From the NCBI GenBank assembly GCA_020052115.1, contig JAGVPR010000003.1:1-22121 (forward strand): a stretch of DNA of 22,121 nt, in the 5' to 3' direction. The translations under genes were made by a program, and so were the position numbers. Positions 14,673-21,841 of this stretch are shown here, in pieces. Under the pieces are notes generated by a model, which made no database searches, was not told the origin of the DNA, and saw only the letters and a list, made by a program, of their open reading frames with translations. Every line of letters starts with the position of its first letter. Positions within the stretch are counted from its first letter, which is position 1. Source of the stretch: Candidatus Eiseniibacteriota bacterium (lineage in GTDB: Bacteria > Eisenbacteria > RBG-16-71-46 > JAGVPR01).

Positions 14673-14702
14673 TTGACCCTCCCGCGGGCCGGCGGCTATA
14701 AT
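14673..14702 (+). promoter_or_regulatory. Strong promoter of the secreted metalloprotease gene
   Basis: TTGACC (14673-14678) and a perfect TATAAT (14697-14702) are 18 bp apart. The start codon at 14710 is only 7 bp beyond the -10 box, where transcription itself should start, so the mRNA is likely to be leaderless or nearly so. Confidence 0.75.
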
Positions 14703-14709
14703 TCGAACG

Positions 14710-17448
14710 ATGCGCCGGATTCTCATTCTCGCCTTCGGGCTCGTCCTGCTCCTCCCCCGGGCGCTCTTCGCGGAGACGTTTCGCGTCGAGCGAACGCCCG
14801 AGGGATCCGTGCGTGTTCTAGCGCGCATCCTCGACGGGGAGACATCGCTTTCGCCCCGGCCCGCGGGAGCGGCGACAACATCCGCCGTCGAGACGGCCCG
14901 CCGGTTCGTCCAGGACCGCGGGGAGTTCTTCGGTCTGGCCGGAACCGCTCTCGGCGCGACGTCGGCCCTGGAGAGCGCGGGGGGCCTGCACGTTGTCTTC
15001 GCGACGACCGTGGATGATCCTCTCTCGCCGGCTCACGGACTTCCGATCCACATGGGGGAGGTCGCCGTTCACCACGACTTCTCCGGCGAGATTCTCCTCG
15101 TCACGAGCCGCCCCGGCGGCGATCTCCTGAAGCCGGAGACCGCGGGAACGGGCCCGATCGCCTCGGAGACCGAGGCCGTCGAACGAGCGATCCAAGCCGT
15201 CGGGCTCGAGGGGCCGCTTCGTGACGACCCGCGCGTCTCGCGCGTCGCGGCGCGGACCGCGTCGGGATTCCGGCCGGCGTGGCAGGTGGAGTTCGTCCCT
15301 GCCCGGCCCGGCGCAGATTGGTTCGTCCTCCTGGACGAGGAGGATGGATCGGCTCTCATTCGCACGAACCGCATCCTTCACGCGGGCCGGGAGAGCGAGG
15401 CGCGCGTCGCGGTGGACGGGACCGCCTACGTCTTCGACCCCAACCCGGTGAGCGCCACGGGCGATCCGACGCTTCGGGATGAAACGAGCGGCGTGGACAC
15501 GCTCCGCGTTCTCCGCACGCTGCCCGAACTCGACGGCAGCGGTTACGTGCGCGGGCCCTACGTGGACAACCGACACCTTCGGGGCGGCTTGCCGGGGACC
15601 CCGGGAGTCAATGAACCGTCGCTCCACTACGACTACTCCCGCGACGAGGCGGGATTCGAAGAGGTCAATGCCTACTTCCACATTGATCGCTTTCAACGGC
15701 GCCTGCAAAACCTCGGCTTCACAAACGCGAACAACCGGCAGATCCTCGTGGACGTGCACTACATGGCCGACGACAACTCATGGTACGAGTTCAATGCCCG
15801 GGCGCTCGAGTTCGGCGACGGCGGCGTGGACGATGCCGAGGATGAGGAGATCATCATCCACGAGTACGGGCACGCGATCCACCACAACGTCATTCCCGGG
15901 CTCGCGGCCACCTCCGGGGGCGCGACGGTGCGAGCCCTGAGCGAGGGCTGGTGCGACTACTTCGCGGCCAGCTACGGCGGCGACCCGTGCGTCGGCGAGT
16001 GGGACGCGACCAGCTACTCCCCGGACGTTCCGCCCTGCCTCCGGCGCACGGACAGTTTCCTCGTGTACCCCACCGATCTGCGCGGCGAGGTCCACGCCGA
16101 CGGCGAGATCTGGAGCTGCGCGCTGTGGGCTGTGCGCGACTCGCTAGGGCGGGACGTCGCCGACCGGCTCGCCGTCGAGTCCATCTATTTCTCCTCGGCA
16201 TCCTCCGGGTTTCGCGACGCCGGCTGGGCCCTCGTGCTCGCGGATTGGACCCTCTACGGCGGCCTTCACCTCGCGACGATCGAGGCGGTGCTCTCGGAGC
16301 GAGGCCTCCTGCCGGCGGGACAGGACATCCTTCTCGCAAACGACGCGACCGCGACGATCGGCATCGGCTTCCAGTTCGCGTTCTTCGGCGTCACGTACGA
16401 CTCGGTGCACGTAGGCTCGAACGGGAACCTCACGTTCGAGGATGCAGACGCAGCACCCGCCGGCGACGCCGCATCGCTCGCGGCGGGGCCTCCCCGGATC
16501 GCTCTCTACTGGAGCGACCTCGATCCCTCCCAGGGAGGCGTCGAGATACAGCGCGCGGGCGGCCTCCTGACGGTGCGCTACCAGGGGATCCCGGTCGCAG
16601 GCGAGACGGCGGCTCTGGCGGCGAGTCTCTCGCTGGTCGGGGGCACGAACGAGATCCAGATGATCTTCGAGGGTGGTCCCGCCGCGGACGTTCTTGTCGG
16701 GATCGCCGCCGGCGGTGGCCTCCCGCCGCTCGGGGCGGATCTCACGGCCCTGCCGGTGACGAGCACGGCGGGCGGCGTGTTCGAGAACTTCGTGCATCAG
16801 GCGGACGCGAACTTCATCCTCGCGGGCCGGTCGCTTCGCTTCGTGCCGATGGTTGACGGAAAATACGAGGTGCGAGATCCGAACAGGGAGACCGCCGTCT
16901 CGGTGACGCACTTCGAGGCGGTGGCCGAGAGAGGAGCAGTGCGTTTGCGCTGGGGCCTGCCGGCGGGCCAGCCCGTCGCAGGCTATCGCGTGGAGCGCGC
17001 GGCCGAAGGGTCCGAGCGCGCCTTCCTCGGCGGCATTCAGAATCCCAATGTGGGGGAAAACGAATTCCTCGACCGGAGCGTGCGCCCCGGAACGCGCTAC
17101 AGCTACTGGGTGCGCCTCATCGAGCGAAACGGTGAGGAGACGGTCATCGGACCGGTCTCGGCGCTCGTAAAGACGCTTCCGCTCGCGCTCACGACGTCGA
17201 ACCCGTTCCATCCGGGCCAGGTCTTCCGCGTCGAGGGTGCGGGGCCTGGGGAGATCTCGATCGCGATCTTCGACGTGCGGGGCCGGCGGGTCCGCGAGTT
17301 GCGCGAGACGGAGGGTTCCGGAACGGTGCGCGAGATCGCGTGGCGAGGCGAGGATGAGGGCGGAAGAACGCTCTCCGCCGGGATCTACTTCGTGCGCCTA
17401 CGCAGCGAAGGAGCCTTGATCACGCGACGCATCCTCCTCATGCGCTGA
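14710..17448 (+). CDS. Secreted zinc metalloprotease (HEYGH, M36/M4-like) with FlgD-like C-terminal domain
   Basis: The 912-aa product has a signal peptide (RRILILAFGLVLLLPRALFA). An N-terminal propeptide-like region follows to about residue 230, with FTP/PepSY-like strands such as GEVAVHHDFSGEILLVTSRP. The catalytic domain contains IIIHEYGHAIHH (HEYGH at 384-388) and the downstream zinc ligand region SEGWCDYFA with Glu412, 28 residues after the first His. This is the gluzincin arrangement seen in M4/M36 peptidases. Residues ~540-720 form a nidogen-like beta region (FFGVTYDSVHVGSNGNLTFE, ALYWSDLDP). An FN3-like segment (~735-825) and a FlgD-Ig-like C-terminal domain (SIAIFDVRGRRVRELRE, GRTLSAGIYFVRL) follow. 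Such tails accompany exported FCB-type proteins. The role is probably extracellular protein breakdown. No ribosome site precedes the ATG. The last 51 bp overlap the histidine-kinase gene on the other strand. Confidence 0.85.
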   Translation: MRRILILAFGLVLLLPRALFAETFRVERTPEGSVRVLARILDGETSLSPRPAGAATTSAVETARRFVQDRGEFFGLAGTALGATSALESAGGLHVVFATTVDDPLSPAHGLPIHMGEVAVHHDFSGEILLVTSRPGGDLLKPETAGTGPIASETEAVERAIQAVGLEGPLRDDPRVSRVAARTASGFRPAWQVEFVPARPGADWFVLLDEEDGSALIRTNRILHAGRESEARVAVDGTAYVFDPNPVSATGDPTLRDETSGVDTLRVLRTLPELDGSGYVRGPYVDNRHLRGGLPGTPGVNEPSLHYDYSRDEAGFEEVNAYFHIDRFQRRLQNLGFTNANNRQILVDVHYMADDNSWYEFNARALEFGDGGVDDAEDEEIIIHEYGHAIHHNVIPGLAATSGGATVRALSEGWCDYFAASYGGDPCVGEWDATSYSPDVPPCLRRTDSFLVYPTDLRGEVHADGEIWSCALWAVRDSLGRDVADRLAVESIYFSSASSGFRDAGWALVLADWTLYGGLHLATIEAVLSERGLLPAGQDILLANDATATIGIGFQFAFFGVTYDSVHVGSNGNLTFEDADAAPAGDAASLAAGPPRIALYWSDLDPSQGGVEIQRAGGLLTVRYQGIPVAGETAALAASLSLVGGTNEIQMIFEGGPAADVLVGIAAGGGLPPLGADLTALPVTSTAGGVFENFVHQADANFILAGRSLRFVPMVDGKYEVRDPNRETAVSVTHFEAVAERGAVRLRWGLPAGQPVAGYRVERAAEGSERAFLGGIQNPNVGENEFLDRSVRPGTRYSYWVRLIERNGEETVIGPVSALVKTLPLALTTSNPFHPGQVFRVEGAGPGEISIAIFDVRGRRVRELRETEGSGTVREIAWRGEDEGGRTLSAGIYFVRLRSEGALITRRILLMR

Positions 17449-19041
17449 GCCCGGGATGTCCGCGGGGCTTCGGAACCGCGACGGGAACCGGCAGCGGAAC
17501 GTACTCCCCTTCCCCAGTTCGCTCTCCACGAACACGCGTCCCCCATGCAGCTCGACGATCTGCTTGACGAGATGCAATCCCACCCCCATGCCCCGCGTCT
17601 TCGGAGTGTAGGGATCCTCGAGACGCGTGAACGCTTCGAAGATCCGCTCGACCGCCTCGGGCGGTATCCCGCGGCCGGTGTCGGCCACCGCGATCTCGAA
17701 CTCCTCGCCGAGGCCGTGCGTGGACACGTCGATGCGGCCGCCCGGGTCGGTGAATTTCGTGGCATTACCGACGAGGTTCAGGACGATCTGCACCACCTTT
17801 GTCTCGTCCACTTCCGCTTCGTGAAGATCCGGGTCGGGGTGGAAGCCCAGATCGAGCCCCTTGACGGCCACCGTCGGCTCCGCAGACTCCAGCGCGGTGG
17901 CGACGATGTCGTTGAGGTTCGCAGGCGCGATGTTCAGCCTGACGAGCCCCAGCCGGAGCCTGGAGAGATCCATCAGGTCCTCGATGAGGCCGAGAAGTGT
18001 CTTGCCCTGGGATCGGAGCTTGCCGACGAAGACCCGCCGGTCTTCCTCGGAGAGATCCTCGTAAGCGAGAAGGTCCGCGCACGAGATGATGCTCGTCAGC
18101 GGCGTCTTCAGTTCGTGCGAGGCCGTGGTGAGGAACATCTCCTTGACCTCGTTCAGCTCTTGCAACTTGCGGTTTGCGGCCTCGAGGCTTCGCGCCCGGC
18201 GATCGAGCCTCTCGTAGAGATCCGCCCGCTCGACGCCGCTCGTCACGAGGGCCGCGAACAAGGACGCGAGCCGAGCATCCGCCTCCGAGAACGGTTCCGC
18301 GCCCGCGGCCCTCGACGCGATCAGCACACCGATGAACCGCTCCTGCATGAACAACGGCGCCGCGACCGATGAGGAGACGGGCCACGCGCCCGAGGGAGGC
18401 GGCCCCGCCGCCTCTGCGCCGCGCACCAGGGGTTCATCCGAACCGGCAGCCCAGAGCCGCGCCCACAAATCCGTGTCGAACTCGCCGTCCAGCAGGCGCG
18501 GATCCTGCAAGCCGCTCTGTGCGCGGCACGACAAGCGACCCGCTTCCCCATCCGCGAGCAGCACGGCGCACTGATCGGCGTTGAGCGCGCGGGTGGCGCG
18601 CGTGACCACGGCGTCGAGGACCGTCGTCAAGTCGAGCTGCAGGCCGAGCGCTGCGGCCGCCTCGAGGAGATTCGTCAGCATGTCCACGTGAGCCTGAAGC
18701 AGTCCGGTCTGGCGGTTCTCGTTGAAAAGGCGCTGCCGCAGGATTCCCAGCTCCCGCTGCTTCAGGATCAGGTACAGGCAGAAGACCACGATCAGTCCGA
18801 GCAGGCTCGTGAGCAGCACCTGGATGCTGGCCTCGTTCTGCAGGCGCTTCGCAACATCCGAGACGGCGGAGATCGAGAAGAAGGCGACGGCGAGCCCGAG
18901 CGTGGCGATCAGCGAGAGCGTGATGGACCAGAGCCACCAGTTGCGCCGCTCGATGCCCGGCAGCGTGAGAGCCTTCTTCGACCTCGGAGCGCGCCTCGCG
19001 AAGTTCACCGTGTCCCCCCAGCTGGAATGGGTCCCGTCCAT
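17398..19041 (-). CDS. Orphan membrane-bound sensor histidine kinase with GAF domain
   Basis: The 547-aa product has two transmembrane helices (WWLWSITLSLIATLGLAVAF at ~34-53 and a second at ~72-95) with only a short loop between, so it has no large periplasmic sensor. A GAF-like domain follows at ~115-270 (TTVLDAVVTRATRAL, CAVLLAD, VAAPLFMQERFIGVLIASR), then a coiled-coil linker. The HisKA box is MFLTTASHELKTPLTSI with phospho-acceptor His309. The HATPase_c domain shows the N box (LNLVGNATKF), G1 (ADTGRGIPPE), F box (IFEAF) and G2 (GMGVGLHLVK). It should autophosphorylate in response to a cytosolic or membrane cue. No response regulator is adjacent. ATG 19041 is chosen; GTG at 19008, preceded by a G-run at 5 nt, is an alternative. 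The open frame far upstream is antisense to other genes and not used. Confidence 0.92.
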   Translation of the reverse strand: MDGTHSSWGDTVNFARRAPRSKKALTLPGIERRNWWLWSITLSLIATLGLAVAFFSISAVSDVAKRLQNEASIQVLLTSLLGLIVVFCLYLILKQRELGILRQRLFNENRQTGLLQAHVDMLTNLLEAAAALGLQLDLTTVLDAVVTRATRALNADQCAVLLADGEAGRLSCRAQSGLQDPRLLDGEFDTDLWARLWAAGSDEPLVRGAEAAGPPPSGAWPVSSSVAAPLFMQERFIGVLIASRAAGAEPFSEADARLASLFAALVTSGVERADLYERLDRRARSLEAANRKLQELNEVKEMFLTTASHELKTPLTSIISCADLLAYEDLSEEDRRVFVGKLRSQGKTLLGLIEDLMDLSRLRLGLVRLNIAPANLNDIVATALESAEPTVAVKGLDLGFHPDPDLHEAEVDETKVVQIVLNLVGNATKFTDPGGRIDVSTHGLGEEFEIAVADTGRGIPPEAVERIFEAFTRLEDPYTPKTRGMGVGLHLVKQIVELHGGRVFVESELGKGSTFRCRFPSRFRSPADIPGSAHEEDASRDQGSFAA

Positions 19042-19115
19042 CACCGTTCGGCATCCGGACGGCAAGTCTTGAGCCCGCGCCCTTTGCCCGTCCCGCCCGC
19101 CCCGAGTCCGCGGGG

Positions 19116-19145
19116 TTGCATCAGGGGCGGCTCCTCGCTTAGATT
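19116..19145 (+). promoter_or_regulatory. Candidate promoter of the small beta-barrel gene
   Basis: TTGCAT (19116-19121) and TAGATT (19140-19145) are 18 bp apart; the -10 matches 4 of 6 and the -35 matches 3 of 6. The start site would be near 19152, giving a ~55-nt leader with GGGAGG at 19195-19200. Confidence 0.4.
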
Positions 19146-19206
19146 CTGTGTCGGTAGCCAAGCCCCCTGACGGCAAACGACGACCCCCATTCCTGGGAGG
19201 AACGAC

Positions 19207-19701
19207 ATGAAATACCTCTGCATGGCGGCTCTCGGACTTCTCATTCTCGCCGGAGTCGCGACCGCCGAAACCGACATGGGCTTCATGGGTGCCGGCGTGC
19301 GCGCGGGGTTCCGCCTCGATCCCGACCAGTTTCTCGTCGGGGGACAGCTCGATCTCGGCGAATTCACGACGAATCTGCGCTTCATGCCGAACGCCTCCAT
19401 CGGCTTCGGCGACTACCTCACCTTGATCTCGATCAATCCGGAAGTGCACTACCTGTTCAAGGACGCCCCGATCGCCGACGGCACGTGGTTCTACGCCGGC
19501 GGCGGGCTCGATCTTCTCTACGCGAAGATTGACAACGTCCCCGAGCCGTTCGATGACTCGGACACCACGCTGGGGTTCTCCATCACGGGCGGCATCGAGC
19601 GCCAGATGAGCGATTCGCAGTCGTTGATGGGGGAAATCCGCATGGTGTTCGAGGACGATTCGTTCTTCGAGATCGTGGGTGCCTGGAACTTCGGTCGCTG
19701 A
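19207..19701 (+). CDS. Small outer-membrane beta-barrel protein
   Basis: The 164-aa product has a signal peptide (MKYLCMAALGLLILAGVATA, cleaved before or after AET). An eight-strand-like alternating pattern follows: GFMGAGVRAGFRLDPDQFLV, GGQLDLGEFTTNLRFMPNAS, LISINPEVHYLF, WFYAGGGLDLLYAK, LGFSITGGIERQM, SLMGEIRMVFED, and FFEIVGAWNFGR. The Gly-rich strand turns and the aromatic girdle residues are typical of the OmpA/OmpW-like OMP_b-brl group. No peptidoglycan-binding domain is attached. Function is unknown beyond an outer-membrane structural or porin-like role. ATG 19207 follows GGGAGG by 6 nt. The gene starts 165 bp from the divergent histidine-kinase gene, so the two share a control region. 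Confidence 0.8.
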   Translation: MKYLCMAALGLLILAGVATAETDMGFMGAGVRAGFRLDPDQFLVGGQLDLGEFTTNLRFMPNASIGFGDYLTLISINPEVHYLFKDAPIADGTWFYAGGGLDLLYAKIDNVPEPFDDSDTTLGFSITGGIERQMSDSQSLMGEIRMVFEDDSFFEIVGAWNFGR

Positions 19702-19740
19702 ATCGCAAGCGAACGGCGGACCGGCAGGGCATGATCGCTC

Positions 19741-19749
19741 TGCTATACT
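19741..19749 (+). promoter_or_regulatory. Extended -10 promoter of the lipid-kinase gene
   Basis: TGCTATACT is an extended -10 element (TG-n-TATACT, 5 of 6 in the hexamer). No good -35 box lies 16-18 bp upstream, which is usual for extended -10 promoters. The start site would be near 19756, very close to the ribosome site GGGGAGG (19756-19762), so the leader would be only ~15 nt. Confidence 0.5.
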
Positions 19750-19770
19750 GCGGCCGGGGAGGTACCCCTG

Positions 19771-20781
19771 GTGAAGATCGCCTGCATCCTCAACCCTAAT
19801 TCCGGCATCGGCCGCAATCCGCTCAAGGAAGCCGAGGAGATCCAGCGGCTGCTCTCCGAGCGCGGCCACCGCGTGGACCTCTTCACGCCCGCGAATGCGG
19901 CCGAGGCGTACGAGAGAGCGCGCGCCGCGGTCGAGGGCGGCGCGGAGCGGGTCGTCGCCGTCGGCGGAGACGGAACGGTGCATCAGGTAGCGCGAGCCCT
20001 CATGGGCACAGAGGCCGCGCTCGGCATCATCCCGAAGGGATCCGGCAACGGGCTCGCGCGTGAGCTGGGTATCCCCTCCGCGATTGATCCCGCGTGTCGC
20101 ATCCTCGACGAGGGGCAGGTTCGGATCCTCGACATCGGCACCTTCGGGGACCGCTTCTTCTTCAATATCGCCTGCATCGGCTTCGACGCGCTGGTCGGGC
20201 AGATGTTCAACGCGCGCGGCGAGGATGCCCCCCGCGGCGTGCTGCCCTACTTCTTCCTCTCGATGCGCGCCTTCCAGCAGTACCGGGCGCAGCCCACGAC
20301 GTTCCACGTGGACGGCGACACCTTCGTTCGCACTCCGCTGATGATCGTCGTCGCGAATTCCCGGCAGTACGGGTGGGGTGCGCGCATCGCGCCCTCCGCG
20401 GAGCCCGACGACGGGCTCCTCGACCTGACGATCATCCAGAACGTGGACGCGCTGCGCGTCCTCTATCACCTGCCGAAGCTTTTCACGGGGCAGATCGAGA
20501 GGATGCCCGAGGCGGAATGCCGCCGCGCGATGGATGTCGTGATCTCGGGGGACCGCCCGCTCCCGGTGGAGCTGGACGGCGAGGCGGTGCCGAGCGAGAA
20601 CGTGCTCAGGCTCGGGATCATCCCGGCGCGGCTCCGCGTCTGCGCGCCGCGCGAGGGACAGGTCTCCGGTCTCCTCAAGTTCCCGCTGCCCAAGATCCCT
20701 AAGGAGATGGAGCCGTTCTTCCGGCCCCTCCTTCCGCGTCAGAAGCTCCAGTCGAGCGCGCCGCGGCCGGAGCTGCGGTGA
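19771..20781 (+). CDS. Diacylglycerol-kinase-family lipid kinase (YegS/DgkB-like)
   Basis: The 336-aa product shows the DAGK catalytic fold. It opens with an NPNSG-type start (KIACILNPNSGIGRNPLKEA), followed by the nucleotide-binding GGDGT at 65-69 (VVAVGGDGTVHQVARAL). The GIIPKGSGNGLARELGIP loop and the C-terminal lobe with DGLLDLTII and VELDGEAVPSE complete the pattern. Such enzymes phosphorylate diacylglycerol or related lipids at the inner membrane face in phospholipid turnover. The start is GTG 19771 with GGGGAGG (19756-19762) at 8 nt. The protein ends with a proline- and basic-rich tail of ~40 residues. It converges on the beta-propeller lipoprotein gene with a 16-bp gap. Confidence 0.9.
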   Translation: MKIACILNPNSGIGRNPLKEAEEIQRLLSERGHRVDLFTPANAAEAYERARAAVEGGAERVVAVGGDGTVHQVARALMGTEAALGIIPKGSGNGLARELGIPSAIDPACRILDEGQVRILDIGTFGDRFFFNIACIGFDALVGQMFNARGEDAPRGVLPYFFLSMRAFQQYRAQPTTFHVDGDTFVRTPLMIVVANSRQYGWGARIAPSAEPDDGLLDLTIIQNVDALRVLYHLPKLFTGQIERMPEAECRRAMDVVISGDRPLPVELDGEAVPSENVLRLGIIPARLRVCAPREGQVSGLLKFPLPKIPKEMEPFFRPLLPRQKLQSSAPRPELR

Positions 20782-20797
20782 CACCGCTCCGCCCCGC

Positions 20798-21841
20798 TCA
20801 GGGCCTATAGAACGCGCAGGCGACGGGCCCGTCGCCGCTCGCGAAGGACGCGAGCTGAGCGCCCGTCACCGTGTCGAAGACGCGCACTCCGTCGTCGTCG
20901 AAGTCGGACACGTAGAGACGCTGCTCCTCCGGATCGAACGCGAGCCCCCAGAGATTCCCGCCGTCGTACACCGGATCCCCCGGCCCGCGGAGAACGACGC
21001 GTCGCGACGCATCGTAGAGCATGAGCCCGCCCGAGGCCCCGGAGACGAACACCTTTCCCGAATCGGCGAGGGCCGCGAAGCCGGGCGAGCCTCCCAGCTC
21101 GAGCGAGTCAATGACCGCGGGGATGGCGGGATCCACGAAGAAGACGCGGCCCCGGAGCGCGCCGTAGTCTCCCGTGCAGAGAACGTGAACGACGCCCGAG
21201 GAATCCACAAGCACGACCTGGGGATTGACGCCGACGAAGAGTGTGTCTTCCACCGCACCCGTGTCCTCGTCGTGGACGGTGACGGTGCCGGGACCGTAGC
21301 TGTAGGTCGAGAGGTCGTAGCCCGAGTTCGCGACGAAGACCCGGCCGGCCGCCACCGCAAGCCCCTCGGCGCCGGTGCCCGCGTGCGTGCGTCCGGTCAC
21401 GGCGAGACTCCCGAGATCCACGCGCACGAGATCTCCGGACTGCCAGTTCGTGACGAAGGCGTGATCGCCGGCTACGGCGATCGCCCACGGGCTGTTGCCC
21501 GCGCCGATGTCCACCGCCCCGGCGCGCGAGAGCCCGGGGAGTGAGAACGCATCCACGGTATTCGCCAGCGAGTTGACGATGTAGATCCTGTCTCCGTGAA
21601 CCAGGGCCGCGTTGGGCGCGGCGATGGCATCTTCACGGCCGAGGATGACGCGCTGGCAGGTGACCGCGCGGGAGGCGATGTCGTATCGGGCCAGGGTCTC
21701 GGCGAGGCCGTTGACCACGAAGAGCGCGGGCGTGCGCCCCGGCACGGGGCATCCCGCCGGCCCATTCTCGTTGTCGGCGCAGCCCCAGAGAACTGCCGCT
21801 ATCGCGACGATGATCGAAACTACAGCGAGCCTTGCCCTCAT
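20798..21841 (-). CDS. Seven-bladed beta-propeller lipoprotein (YncE-like, possibly BtuG-like)
   Basis: The 347-aa product starts with a lipoprotein signal, MRARLAVVSIIVAIAAVLWG, with the lipidated Cys at 21. Seven propeller-type repeats follow, each with a strand then D/T-rich turn: PALFVVNGLAETLARYD, RIYIVNSLANTVDAF, HAFVTNWQSGDLVRVD, VFVANSGYDLSTYSYG, GRVFFVDPAIPAVIDS, KVFVSGASGGLMLYD and RLYVSDFDDDGVRVFD. The family is the YVTN/YncE or DUF5074-like group. Its ATG overlaps the stop of the upstream TonB-dependent receptor gene (ATGA), so the two are translationally coupled. In Bacteroides the surface lipoprotein BtuG is a propeller that captures vitamin B12 for BtuB. The gene pair here is arranged in the same way, but the ligand is inferred only. 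GGAGGAG lies 5 nt before the ATG. Confidence 0.85.
   Translation of the reverse strand: MRARLAVVSIIVAIAAVLWGCADNENGPAGCPVPGRTPALFVVNGLAETLARYDIASRAVTCQRVILGREDAIAAPNAALVHGDRIYIVNSLANTVDAFSLPGLSRAGAVDIGAGNSPWAIAVAGDHAFVTNWQSGDLVRVDLGSLAVTGRTHAGTGAEGLAVAAGRVFVANSGYDLSTYSYGPGTVTVHDEDTGAVEDTLFVGVNPQVVLVDSSGVVHVLCTGDYGALRGRVFFVDPAIPAVIDSLELGGSPGFAALADSGKVFVSGASGGLMLYDASRRVVLRGPGDPVYDGGNLWGLAFDPEEQRLYVSDFDDDGVRVFDTVTGAQLASFASGDGPVACAFYRP

Noticed and set aside
17398..19041. A two-component pair with a response regulator.
   Set aside because: No receiver-domain protein is encoded anywhere in the window; the kinase is an orphan here.
19042..20784. Upstream extension of the histidine-kinase frame, giving an 1128-aa product.
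   Set aside because: It is antisense to the beta-barrel and lipid-kinase genes, both recognisable families, and shows no domain.
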